From contig JAAUSO010000003.1 in NCBI GenBank assembly GCA_012033205.1, positions 1 to 64,000 of the forward strand: a stretch of DNA of 64,000 bases. The letters are read 5' to 3'. The stretch is from Richelia sp. SL_2_1 (GTDB taxonomy: Bacteria > Cyanobacteriota > Cyanobacteriia > Cyanobacteriales > Nostocaceae). This document shows, piece after piece, positions 11,534 to 22,108 of the stretch. Below the pieces are notes generated by a model. The model made no database searches. It saw nothing but the letters and a program-made list of their open reading frames with translations, and had not been told where the DNA came from. Positions within the stretch are counted from its first letter, which is position 1. Each line of letters starts with the position of its first letter. Both the position numbers and the translations under genes were made by a program.

Positions 11534-11686
11534 ATGGGAATCGGAGCATATTTCAAACAAGTTCCTTCCTATTTATTGGAAAAGTTTTTAAAATATCCTG
11601 ATTTTGTTGAACTATATAAAGAACTTCTAAATTACTGCCACGATGCGGCTTCTAGGCAAAATGCCATGTTTTTATTTCTAGGTTAG
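11534..11686 (+). pseudogene. Truncated DUF1877-like N-terminus
   Basis: MGIGAYFKQVPSYLLEKFLKYPDFVELYKELL... ends at a stop after 50 aa. Confidence 0.5.
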
Positions 11687-11893
11687 CTAATGATAGTCGC
11701 AATTTACGGATGGTGCGTGACGCTACTTTACTTTATAACTACGTAGAAAATTTATGAAAGCGTCACACACCCTACAATCTTACTTCCCCTCATCCAAAAA
11801 TTAAATTATCCTATGCTTTTCTTGAGAAAGATGTCAGTTGTGGCGTTTTATTGCGATAATTCCCACATAAAGCTTGTTAATTCCTACAGATAA

Positions 11894-13471
11894 ATGACAC
11901 TTAAGCGAATATTTTTATTTTTACTGACACTACTCGCGATTTTGTTTTCCGGCTCCTCTTTAATCGGTAGTTGGAAACAACCTCAATTTCAAAGTAAGTT
12001 AGAGTTGTATCAAACCAATATTGTATTGCTGGCAACCGAATGGCAACCCTCTGAAAATCAAGAAAATTTACAAACTGCAAAAACTACAATACTAGGTGCA
12101 AAGCCTCTTGATGCTGCCTTAAAACAATATCAACAAGCACGCACCTCAACCGAAACTAATTTAACAAAAGCTCAAAAGCAATTAGTACAATTACGTGAGA
12201 CATCCACCGAAAGCCTTGCGACACCAAAGCCTGAATCATCCGTTTCTCCCGTAACTAATCCTTCCCCATTAGTACAGCAAAAACAATTACAGCAAACTAT
12301 CAATCATCTGCAAAAATCCCTCGCTGAATTGGATTTACAAATTGGAATTATCCAAGCAAGTCAAGATAACAGCGATACAGCTATTAAAACTTGGCAGCAA
12401 GTACAAAAAAATCCCAGCCTCAATCCCCAATTTCGTCAAACCAGTCTGGTATTAATTGCATTGTGGGAAAATTCCCCCCGTGTTTTAGAAGATGCTGAAT
12501 TATTAATTAAAGATAACTTTCAAGGTTGGTTTCGTTATAGTGCCTTAGAAAAAATATATCAAATTCAGCAAGACGATAAATCTTTAAATAATCTTAAATT
12601 TTTAGAACAACAAGCCGCAGAAAAAGCCTTATTAAAATTAACTGCCATCGCAACCCTTCCCCTATTAGGAGGATTCATCGGTTTAGCGTTGCTGATTTTT
12701 AGTTTTGGACAATGGATAATCAAAGGTAAGGCTGCATTATTAGCTAGAAATGCCGAGGAAAAATGGACAACTCCTTGGGATGGTGAAACCATTTTACAGG
12801 TTTTTGTTGTCGGCTTTTTCTTAATGGGACAACTAGTCGTACCCTTAGCTTTACAACTTCTTCCCATACCTCATCCCGTCGGTAACGTGCGACTCCAAGC
12901 TTTATACGTGTTGCTTAGCTATACACTGGTTGCGAGTGGTTCCCTATTAGTATTGTATTTATCAGTCAAACAATATTTACCCCTTGGCGAAGATTGGTTT
13001 CGCTTTCGTTTCTGGGATGGGTGGTTACTCTGGGGAATCGGTGGTTATTGTGCAGCAACTCCCATAGTTGTAATCATTTCTTTAGTTAATCAACAACTTT
13101 GGCAAGGTCAAGGTGGTAGTAACCCCCTACTACAAATAGTTTTAGAAAGTCAAGATAATCTGGCATTATTGCTATTTTTTTCGACAGCTGCCATTGCTGC
13201 ACCCTTATTTGAAGAATTTTTATTTCGCGGATTTTTGCTCCCCTCCCTAACTCGCTACTTACCAGTATGGGGATCAATACTTCTTTCTAGTTTCTTGTTT
13301 GCTGCTGCTCACCTGAGTTTATCCGAAATTTTACCACTTACAGCATTGGGAATCGTCCTTGGGGTAGTCTATTCGCGCACGCGAAATCTTCTTGCTCCCA
13401 TGCTTCTCCACAGTCTTTGGAATAGTGGCACTCTACTGAGTTTATTTCTTCTGGGTAATAGTACCAATTGA
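11894..13471 (+). CDS. CPBP family intramembrane metalloprotease
   Basis: C-terminal EEFLFRGFLLPSL and HLSLSEILPLTALGIVLGVVYSRTRNLLAPMLLHSLWN motifs. Confidence 0.9.
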   Translation: MTLKRIFLFLLTLLAILFSGSSLIGSWKQPQFQSKLELYQTNIVLLATEWQPSENQENLQTAKTTILGAKPLDAALKQYQQARTSTETNLTKAQKQLVQLRETSTESLATPKPESSVSPVTNPSPLVQQKQLQQTINHLQKSLAELDLQIGIIQASQDNSDTAIKTWQQVQKNPSLNPQFRQTSLVLIALWENSPRVLEDAELLIKDNFQGWFRYSALEKIYQIQQDDKSLNNLKFLEQQAAEKALLKLTAIATLPLLGGFIGLALLIFSFGQWIIKGKAALLARNAEEKWTTPWDGETILQVFVVGFFLMGQLVVPLALQLLPIPHPVGNVRLQALYVLLSYTLVASGSLLVLYLSVKQYLPLGEDWFRFRFWDGWLLWGIGGYCAATPIVVIISLVNQQLWQGQGGSNPLLQIVLESQDNLALLLFFSTAAIAAPLFEEFLFRGFLLPSLTRYLPVWGSILLSSFLFAAAHLSLSEILPLTALGIVLGVVYSRTRNLLAPMLLHSLWNSGTLLSLFLLGNSTN

Positions 13472-14145
13472 CACTTGGGATATACAGTTGTCAAGATGAG
13501 GGAAAACTGCATTAATTATGTGTAACAAATTTGCAATTGATATTCACCATAGGGAATCTAGATGAATTTTTGATTGCGAGCATAAATGCTCAACACAATA
13601 GCAATCTAAAAGATTATGTTAGAGATATAACTGAGTATCTAAGTAAGCATATTAGTTTTTATTGATTAATTTCAGTCTTTGTGGAGATGTGGATTATTTT
13701 TAATTGGCATATTCTAGATTTATAAATCAATAGAATATCAGAACGAGAAAGCAGGATATATTGAGTTGTTCCTATAGAAATCTACTTGTAGATTTAATCA
13801 AGTCTCAGGCTAGTTTCAGCGTTTGAAAAAGTCCGGAATGTTTTAGGAAGGACTTGTAAAACTGAATATGGCATTGCTGGGTGACAATTATTGTAATCAA
13901 TTGTCTTCGAGTAATCATCTGTCGCAAAATGGCAGAAAGCAGCAGTATAAAAGCTGCAAAAAAAATATACAAATAAGAATAAGAACATCTTCAATACAAG
14001 TAAGTCAAAACATAGTTAGAGCTTGCTTGTGGTAAAGCACTATTCACTTATTCCCAACTTGATGACGGTAATCGGTTGTAAATCGATACTGTCAGTAAAA
14101 ATTAGCGGCTGCAATTTTATATTTTTATTCTTAAGGAGAAGCGAT

Positions 14146-14421
14146 ATGGCAAAACTCACTCCCTCTCACGCTACCAAGCAATTAATGGCTGGTTATTGCG
14201 GAATTATTTTTGGCGGTTTTGGGATTCATAAATTTGTTTTGGGATACGCTCCCGAAGGCTTAATTACCATAATTATTTCCGTAATTGGCGGTTATTTTAC
14301 CTACGGATTGACTTTTTTAATTATGCAGCTTGTAGGTTTAATTGAAGGAATGATTTATCTGAATAAATCTCACGATGATTTTGTTGGTACCTATTTCATG
14401 AACAAGCAAGGCTGGTTTTAG
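14146..14421 (+). CDS. TM2 domain-containing small membrane protein
   Basis: MAKLTPSHATKQLMAGYCGIIFGGFGIHKFVLGY...; RBS aaggag upstream; ORF start 14023 probably too early. Confidence 0.75.
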   Translation: MAKLTPSHATKQLMAGYCGIIFGGFGIHKFVLGYAPEGLITIIISVIGGYFTYGLTFLIMQLVGLIEGMIYLNKSHDDFVGTYFMNKQGWF

Positions 14422-14797
14422 GAAAACTCTAAAGTTATCCTCATAGTTTTATTTGTAATTATTTGTAATCAATATTTCTGATGTTTACTTTGTATTAGCT
14501 GCAATGTTTACCCTGAAATTACAACTAAGTTACACAAGTTGTTTTCTATTAAATAGCTATAAATTAGATAGTTGAAAAATCAAAAATAAAGCTATTTTTT
14601 TTAATTTGTCTGGTAAATTTAATCAGGAACAGAAGTTATTATGACAAATTAATAATTTCCATGCTTAGAGATTTAAATATCCAAATTTTGTCGTTAAAAT
14701 GAGGATATTATTCCTGACAATTGAAAAATTATCTTTGAGATTATTTCTTCAATACATCTAAATAGACAACATAATATTTCTACCCTGCTCGCTACCG

Positions 14798-14983
14798 ATG
14801 TTTAAACGTAAAAATCTCACCTTAGTAATGCTTACTTGCTTGGGTATGGGTTATTTTTTGGCAATGTCTAGTTTGTCAATAAATCCCTTTCTTAAAAGCC
14901 AAGCAGCTTTAATTCCCTTCCAAATAAGTGTTGTGATTTACTTCACTTATCTGCGTTGGCATCGTCACAAAGAATTTAGTTAG
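14798..14983 (+). CDS. Small hypothetical membrane protein
   Basis: 61 aa ORF with two hydrophobic segments. Confidence 0.4.
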   Translation: MFKRKNLTLVMLTCLGMGYFLAMSSLSINPFLKSQAALIPFQISVVIYFTYLRWHRHKEFS

Positions 14984-15144
14984 TTTTTAGTTAGTTTTTA
15001 TTGAGTTTTCACTAATTTTACAAAAATTCATCCCAAAGACATTCGGTCATAAGTCCGGATTTCGCTTACCCTCGAAGTAGGGGCAATCATAATGTAATGT
15101 CCCAAAAGACGGCATCCTTGTTTTAGCGAATCCGAACATTGTCC

Positions 15145-17524
15145 ATGCAACTTGCACCGAAAAAAATCAAGCCCAAACTACGCTCCAAACCAACAACAAA
15201 ATTACCCTTGATGTCGAGGGTATGAAATGTGCTGGTTGTGTAAGAGCCGTAGAAAAGCAATTAACTCAATTCCCAGGAGTCAACAATGCCTCTGTGAACC
15301 TAGCAACTGGGGTAGCAGTGGTAGACTCAAAAGAATTGACAATAGATGCCGACGCATTAGCTTCGGAATTGACAGCCGCTGGATTTCCCAGTCAACCCCG
15401 CAAATCACCGACACAAACAAATAGCGCTCAAGCTTTAAAACAAGCTGAAGAAAAAAAGCGCCAAGAAATGCGCTCTGCTCGGAAACAGTTGATAATTTCT
15501 GTATTGCTGCTAGTGCTTTCCGGAATCGGACACTTAAGTAATCTTGGTGGTTTAAAAATTCCAGCGCTACATAATATCTGGTTACACTTTGGATTAGCAA
15601 CAGTCGCGATATTTATCCCAGGTCGTGCTATTTTAGTCGATGGTTGGTTGGGTTTGCGACGCAATGCACCCAATATGAACACCTTAGTAGCATTAGGAAC
15701 TCTAAGTGCATATATTGCCAGTGTCGTCGCCTTACTATTTCCTCAACTGGGATGGGAATGTTTCTTCGACGAACCCGTAATGATATTAGGGTTTATCCTT
15801 TTGGGGCGTACTTTAGAAAAACAAGCTAGAAATCGCGCTTCCGCTGCATTTCAACAATTATTATCACTCAAACCCTCAATTGCTCGATTAATAGCCAAAG
15901 ACAATCAAACCAGGGAAATCATCGAAATTCCCGCCGAACAAGTCAGAATTGGTGAATGGTTACAAGTGCTTCCAGGAGACAAAGTTCCCGTTGATGGTGA
16001 AATAGTCGAAGGAAAAACAGCCATTGATCAGTCCATGCTTACCGGAGAATCAGCACCAATCCCCAAACAAGTGGGAGACAAAGTAAGCGCGGGAACCATC
16101 AACCAGTCGGGAACTATTATTGTTCAGACAACTCGTACCGGAGACGATACAACCATAGCCCAAATCGTGACTTTGGTAGAAACAGCGCAAATGCGTAAAG
16201 CACCCGTACAAAGATTAGCTGATACTGTAGCCGGTTACTTTACCTACGGTGTTTTAAGTACTGCATTACTAACATTTCTATTTTGGTACTTCATCGGCAC
16301 TCACATTTGGCACGATATCGCCGCATCAGTGCTTACCCCTTCATATTCAATCCACAGCTATATTCATAGCTCAACCCCAATCCATTATTCCCCAATATTA
16401 ATTAGTTTAAAATTGGCGATCGCGGTAATGGTAGTTGCTTGTCCTTGTGCTTTAGGACTTGCTACACCTACAGCAATTTTAGTCGGAACAGGTATCGGTG
16501 CGGAACGAGGTTTATTAATTAAAGGTGGCGATGTTTTAGAAAAGGTTCATCAATTAAACACCATAGTCTTTGATAAAACTGGTACCTTAACAACTGGAAA
16601 TCCTACCGTCACCGACTGCATTCCCATCGACGAGCAAAGTACTGCTGATTCCTTAATCAAGTTAGCTTCCGCTGTAGAAAGCGGTAGTCAACATCCTTTA
16701 GCAAAGGCAATTCTAGATAAAGCAAAAAAACAAGAATTATCCATCCCCCCAGCGACAGATTTTCATACAGAACCGGGATTTGGGGTATCTGCTGTAGTCG
16801 AAGGCAGCACAGTACTATTAGGTAGTTGGGAATGGCTGAACTTGAACGGGATTGAAATTAACCAAACCATCCAAAAGCAAATTCAAACCTTAGCCAAAAC
16901 AGGTAAAACAGTCATTGGAGTGGCAACTGGAGGTGAAATTGCTGGATTGATTGCCGTTCAAGATACCTTAAGAGCAGATGCCATTTCCACAGTAGAGCAA
17001 CTTCGTTCTCAGGGATTGCGAGTCATCTTACTCAGCGGTGATACTCAAGAAGCCGCCTTAGCTACAGCCCTGGCATTAGGATTAGATGCTGATGATACAA
17101 TCGCAGGTATTCCCCCCGCAAAAAAGCAGCAGTCATTGAATCCCTGCAAAATTCTCATCCTCAATCCCTTGTGGCAATGGTTGGAGATGGAATCAACGAT
17201 GCACCAGCTTTATCAACAGCTGATGTCGGTATTTCCCTACATTCCGGAACTGATATCGCAATGGAAACTGCTCAAATCGTGCTAATGCGAGATCAATTAC
17301 AAGATGTTGTACAAGCGATCGCCCTGAGTCGAGCTACCTTCAACAAAATTCGTCAAAATTTATTCTGGGCATTTGCATACAATATATTAGGAATTCCTTT
17401 GGCTGCTGGTGTATTATTACCGAACCTCGGCTTTATTCTTAATCCCGGAGGTGCTGCGGCTTTAATGGCTTTTAGCTCCGTTAGTGTAGTGACTAACTCC
17501 CTTTTGTTAAGAAGATTTGCCTGA
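15145..17524 (+). CDS. Heavy-metal (Cu-type, CtaA/PacS-like) P1B-ATPase, interrupted twice by -1 frameshifts
   Basis: MKCAGC metal-binding motif, TGES, CPC (VACPCALGLATPT), DKTGTLTTG, and GDGINDAPAL in a second frame (17171..17524). Interruptions at A7 15160-15166 and A6 17120-17125. Confidence 0.9.
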
Positions 17525-17854
17525 TAATTCCTAAAATCCTCCTTTAGAGATATTCTTTATGAGCAAAATATCTGTTTGACTCATCTCAGGTTAAACTAGG
17601 TCAGTAGTATTGTGTGACGTTTCTCACATTAATCAATGGTTAAATCAGTTAACAGTGGACAGTTAAGCTAAAAGGCATCTAAATCATAATTCAGGCTGGC
17701 TCTCAACTGATAACTGATACTTGATAACTGAAATTGAAACGTTTCTTCGAGCTGAATCAATCTTCCAGAGTAAAACATTACCGTTCTACTTTTGCAATCA
17801 AAATCAAGATTGGAGATAGATAGCAGCTGTTAACCACTAAGTAATGGTTCGATA

Positions 17855-18373
17855 ATGGCAACAAACAAACAATACCGAATCTTGATTGCTGACAGTTCAA
17901 CCGATTGTAGCAACAATAAACCTATGGCAGTACAATCGAATGAAAATCATATCTTGATTATAGAAGACGACCAGGGACGTAAAGAATTTACCTTAGAAAG
18001 TCCCCTTTATTCTATTGGTAGAGATCGTGATTGCGATATTCACTTAGTATCGCAATTCGTCTCCCGTCGTCACGCAACTTTAGTGAAATTACCAAGAGAA
18101 GATGATAATGAGAAGCGATACTATTACCGAATTGTAGATGGTGACATCAAAGGTAAGGCAAGTTCTAACGGTTTGATGATTAATGGACGTAGCAAAGTAC
18201 CCGCTCACGACCTAAAAAATGAAGATGTAGTGGTATTTGGTCCCCAAGTACGTGCTATATATTATTTACTTCAACGGGATGCAACTCAAACTGGGCAAAT
18301 GGATGCCAGTGAATATGATATTACGTTAATAAACCCCAGTATGACCGAAGATGCGGAAGATACTGAGGATTAG
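17855..18373 (+). CDS. FHA domain protein
   Basis: YSIGRDRDCDIHLVSQFVSRRHATLVK...SSNGLMINGR. Confidence 0.9.
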   Translation: MATNKQYRILIADSSTDCSNNKPMAVQSNENHILIIEDDQGRKEFTLESPLYSIGRDRDCDIHLVSQFVSRRHATLVKLPREDDNEKRYYYRIVDGDIKGKASSNGLMINGRSKVPAHDLKNEDVVVFGPQVRAIYYLLQRDATQTGQMDASEYDITLINPSMTEDAEDTED

Positions 18374-18640
18374 AAACTTATACAGAGAATAGATACCAAA
18401 ATTTGAGGACGCTGCTGCAATCAGGTTCACCAAATCAAACAGGGGCAGGAGGGAAAAAATTAATCGGTAATGGGTAATCGGTAATGGGTAATAAGCTTAC
18501 TTCTTACTTCTTACTCCTTACTTCTTACTCCCTGCCCCCTGACTTGTAAGTGAGTAGGGAGTAGTGAGAAAAACGCTTACATTCATGACGATGAAAAAAA
18601 ATTTTCATGTTGACTGGCTTTTGTGTGAATCAACACATCC

Positions 18641-18988
18641 TCAAGTAGCAAAAGTTTCAACTAAATTCCAGTAACGGGAATCTTCAATAACTTGTTTCAT
18701 ATATTCAAACACTTGTCGGCAATGATTTTCAACTTGGAGTGGTAATTCTTCATTTTTAAACACTAAACTCATCTTGGTTTCTGTTTGAGTAGCCGTACTT
18801 TTATCGATAAGTACTTCTATCGTCACAAATTTGGAAAAAGGAACGCTACCAGGTATCTCCCGTGCCAGAATATAATCAGATGTATAGTACTGCACATCCA
18901 AATTACATTGTTGTAGAAGTTCCACAACTAGGGGTTGGAGATGATCTATGGGAAGAGAAACAATATATGAACAGGTATAGCGAGCCAT
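18641..18988 (-). CDS. Conserved cyanobacterial hypothetical protein
   Basis: 115 aa ORF, coding-like composition. Confidence 0.55.
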   Translation of the reverse strand: MARYTCSYIVSLPIDHLQPLVVELLQQCNLDVQYYTSDYILAREIPGSVPFSKFVTIEVLIDKSTATQTETKMSLVFKNEELPLQVENHCRQVFEYMKQVIEDSRYWNLVETFAT

Positions 18989-19380
18989 ACTAGCCCCAAG
19001 CCTTATACTTATAACACTCCGTCCATCCTATAATACCTAGCCCTATAAAAGCTAAACAATTACAGATTGATTAAGGAATAAAATGCTGATTAGAAGGGCA
19101 ATATTACGAATATTCCAGTCAGGGTAAGGGATGTAGAATTTGTAACAACAAGATTTTTTTGTTTTCAGGATTTACGCAACTGGCACATTTTTTATTGTAG
19201 GGTGTGTAGTTTAGAGAAATGCCGCAACGGCTAGGATAAGCTTCTTCTGTGTCACGCACCATCCGAGTCTTGTGACACTTGCGGCTATTCCTGGTTTTCA
19301 CCGGCGTAAGATTTTTCCCAGTTCTGTGGGTTACAGGTTCTCAAACCGAGTAAAATAATGTTTTGGTGCAGGTAAACACA

Positions 19381-20301
19381 ATGAAAGTCGCAATTACTGG
19401 AGCAACAGGATTTGTTGGCAGTCGTTTGGTAGAACGATTGCTTGATGAGGATATAAAAGTACTGGTTTTTACTCGCGATACCAACCGCGCTCAAAGACTC
19501 TTCCCCTTTAGTGCTTATCCTAATGTCGAAATTGCCGCTTATACACCAAATAAATCTGGTTCCTGGCAAAATCAAATCGCTAGTTGTGAAGGTATAGTAA
19601 ATCTTGCAGGCTCACCTATTAGCGAAGGACGTTGGACAAGCGATCGCAAACAGTCGATTCTTAACAGTCGTAAGTTAACTACCCAAAAAATTGTTGAAGC
19701 TATCGCGAATAGTACCACTAAGCCAAAAGTATTAATAAATGCTTCTGCTGTTGGTTACTACGGTACTAGTGAAAATACTACATTTGATGAAAATAGCACC
19801 AATGGCAGCGATTTTCTCGCTCAAGTTTGTCAGGATTGGGAAGCAGAAGCCCAGAAAGTTACCGATAACGGTGTGCGACTGGTAATTTTACGATTTGGTA
19901 TTGTACTGGGAATGGGTGGTGCGCTTGGTAAAATGATTACCCCATTTAAACTGTTTGCGGGAGGTCCTATCGGTAGCGGTGAGCAGTGGTTCTCGTGGAT
20001 TCACATAGATGATATAGTGAATTTGATACTACAATCTTTAACTGATTCACAAATGTCTGGTGTATATAATGCCACCGCTCCCCATCCCGTCCGCATGGCA
20101 GAATTATCTACAACTATGGGGGAAGTGATGAATCGTCCTTCTTGGCTACCAGTTCCAGAATTTGCAATCGAAGCTATGTTAGGTGATGGTGCGGTAGTAG
20201 TATTGGAAGGTCAAAAAGTTTTACCTCAACGCACTTTGCAAAGCGGTTTTAAATACGAATATCCCGACTTAAAGCCAGCTTTAGAAGAAATTCTCAAATA
20301 A
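19381..20301 (+). CDS. TIGR01777-family NAD-dependent epimerase-like protein
   Basis: MKVAITGATGFVGSRLVERL, SAVGYYGTSE, PWFSWIHIDD-like and C-terminal DUF1731-type segment. Confidence 0.88.
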   Translation: MKVAITGATGFVGSRLVERLLDEDIKVLVFTRDTNRAQRLFPFSAYPNVEIAAYTPNKSGSWQNQIASCEGIVNLAGSPISEGRWTSDRKQSILNSRKLTTQKIVEAIANSTTKPKVLINASAVGYYGTSENTTFDENSTNGSDFLAQVCQDWEAEAQKVTDNGVRLVILRFGIVLGMGGALGKMITPFKLFAGGPIGSGEQWFSWIHIDDIVNLILQSLTDSQMSGVYNATAPHPVRMAELSTTMGEVMNRPSWLPVPEFAIEAMLGDGAVVVLEGQKVLPQRTLQSGFKYEYPDLKPALEEILK

Positions 20302-20342
20302 GAAAGTAAAAAGTAAGAAGTAAGCTTATTACCCATTACCCA

Positions 20343-20591
20343 TTACCTATTACCCATTGCTAACTTACGAGAAATCCAACTGATTATACCGCTGAGAATC
20401 GCACCAGCCATTAAAATACCAATTGCTGGAGTAAACAGGGGTTGCCACAACTTGTACCATAAATCCAAACCCAGAGGTACTCCAGTGCTTCTACCGATTA
20501 CCGCTACAGCGAACCAAGCAAAGCTAATTAAAACCAGAAAAACATCAGCTACTAAAACGATGTTAAGTAAATTTAATAATTTATCTTTCAT
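20343..20591 (-). CDS. Small membrane protein
   Basis: MKDKLLNLLNIVLVADVFLVLISFAWFAVAVIG...; two TM segments. Confidence 0.6.
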   Translation of the reverse strand: MKDKLLNLLNIVLVADVFLVLISFAWFAVAVIGRSTGVPLGLDLWYKLWQPLFTPAIGILMAGAILSGIISWISRKLAMGNR

Positions 20592-20645
20592 ATGTTTAAT
20601 TGGAAATAGAGAATAAAAAAACTTTCTTCCACCCAATTTACAATC

Positions 20646-20709
20646 AGAAGTCGGGTTTTTACAATAATTGTGTTGTGTGACAAATATTTCAGATAAAAAC
20701 CCGACTTCT
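20646..20709. repeat. 64 bp palindromic element AGAAGTCGGGTTTTT...AAAAACCCGACTTCT
   Basis: 15 bp perfect terminal inverted repeats. Confidence 0.9.
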
Positions 20710-20790
20710 CACCCCGCGACTATTTTTGATGAATAAAAAAGTAGAAAAAATCTGTGGATTAAACACCACAGATCAAAGCTAAGATTGATT

Positions 20791-21249
20791 TTAATTCGAT
20801 TGCTCGAATAGCCAGTTTTTGATTTTCGCCAAACTTTTCCAGTCAGGCTTTCTGGTTAAACCGTCTTCAATACTACTTTTGATTTCATCGTAGAATTCCT
20901 GGTTAACCAAAATTAGCTGTGAAACCACCTCTACATGGTCTCGTAAACCTTTTTGACCAGTTTCCAGCATAGCTGTAGCCAGATTAACCCTTGCTTGGGG
21001 GTCTTGGGGATTTAACTTTACAGCCTTTTGAGCCGCTTTACAAGCAAGCTTTGGTTTATCGGCTAGCATATAAAGCCAAGATAAACAAGTCCACGCAGCA
21101 CTATTTTGAGGTGCGCGATCGCAAACTTCTTTAAAAACGGGAATCAACTCGGCTGGGTCAGTTCCAGCTTTATAACTTTCTAAACCTGTATCAAACAGGG
21201 ATTCAACTGTTTGAGTCATAGTAAAACAATTATCACTGCTATTGTCCAA
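20791..21249 (-). CDS. TPR-repeat protein
   Basis: PQNSAAWTCLSWLYMLADKPKLACKAAQKAVKLNPQDPQARVNLATAMLETG. Confidence 0.75.
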   Translation of the reverse strand: MDNSSDNCFTMTQTVESLFDTGLESYKAGTDPAELIPVFKEVCDRAPQNSAAWTCLSWLYMLADKPKLACKAAQKAVKLNPQDPQARVNLATAMLETGQKGLRDHVEVVSQLILVNQEFYDEIKSSIEDGLTRKPDWKSLAKIKNWLFEQSN

Positions 21250-21310
21250 AGTCCTTTGTCATTAAATAACTATTTACCAAAAAAGACAAAGGGCTGGGGA
21301 AAAATAGATT

Positions 21311-21685
21311 TTAAACACCAAATGATTTACCACAACCACAAGTAGCGTTAGCGTTGGGATTAGTAAACTGGAAACCTCCACCAATCAAAGAATCGCTATA
21401 ATCAAGCATCAAGCCATAAAGATATAATAAACTCTTGCGATCGCAAACAATTTTAAATCCATCGTAATCAAAGATGTCATCGTGGTCTCCAATTTGACTG
21501 GGGTCTTCAAAATCCATCGTGTAAGACATACCAGAACAGCCACCTTGACGTACTCCTACCCGTAAGCAGAGGTCTTTTGCTTGTTTTTCTTGTAATAATT
21601 TAACTTGTCTGAGTGCGGTTTGGCTCAGTTGAATTCCTCGCTGTTTAGACTCAGTTGCTTGTGTCATTTTTTGTTTAGACTCCAA
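21311..21685 (-). CDS. HesB/IscA/SufA family iron-sulfur carrier
   Basis: [14 protein letters not shown] and C-terminal [14 protein letters not shown]. Confidence 0.92.
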   Translation of the reverse strand: MESKQKMTQATESKQRGIQLSQTALRQVKLLQEKQAKDLCLRVGVRQGGCSGMSYTMDFEDPSQIGDHDDIFDYDGFKIVCDRKSLLYLYGLMLDYSDSLIGGGFQFTNPNANATCGCGKSFGV

Positions 21686-22108
21686 TAATATAGTTTAACT
21701 ATCACGGGTGCGGCTAATTATGGGAATTATAGACGGTTCCATAGTTGGTTATTGGTTCCCATTTTGGTTGTTGTATTCATTTTAGCGATATTGATCGAGG
21801 GAATGAAAGTTTTAATTTTAATTAAAAAAAGTTTAAAACTACCGCAATAGATTGATTTCCATGGTTTTAGTTGGGAAATCTAGATTCAGCATCAGTCCAT
21901 CTAATTGCAGCATAGCGAATATTTTTATCCTAAAATTGAAAAACTCGTAATATTGATCAAAAAGTTATTTAGTGCCGTTCCCATTTACAAAGGCAAAGTG
22001 TTCAAGGTTTTGAATAGAGGAAAAGGATAATCATAAATCACAATCCAATCGTCCTTCTCCTCAAAAATCAAATTTGTACGGAATGCTAAAAAAAAATAAA
22101 CCTACTCT

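Noticed and set aside
15145-15224. CopA(Z)-style programmed frameshift to release a metal chaperone
   Set aside because: The zero-frame product from 15145 is only ~26 aa and ends before the CxxC motif, so it cannot be a CopZ-like chaperone.
19119-19575. Minus-strand ORFs at 19119..19301 and 19285..19575
   Set aside because: Overlap the epimerase start or intergenic region and show no domain-like sequence.
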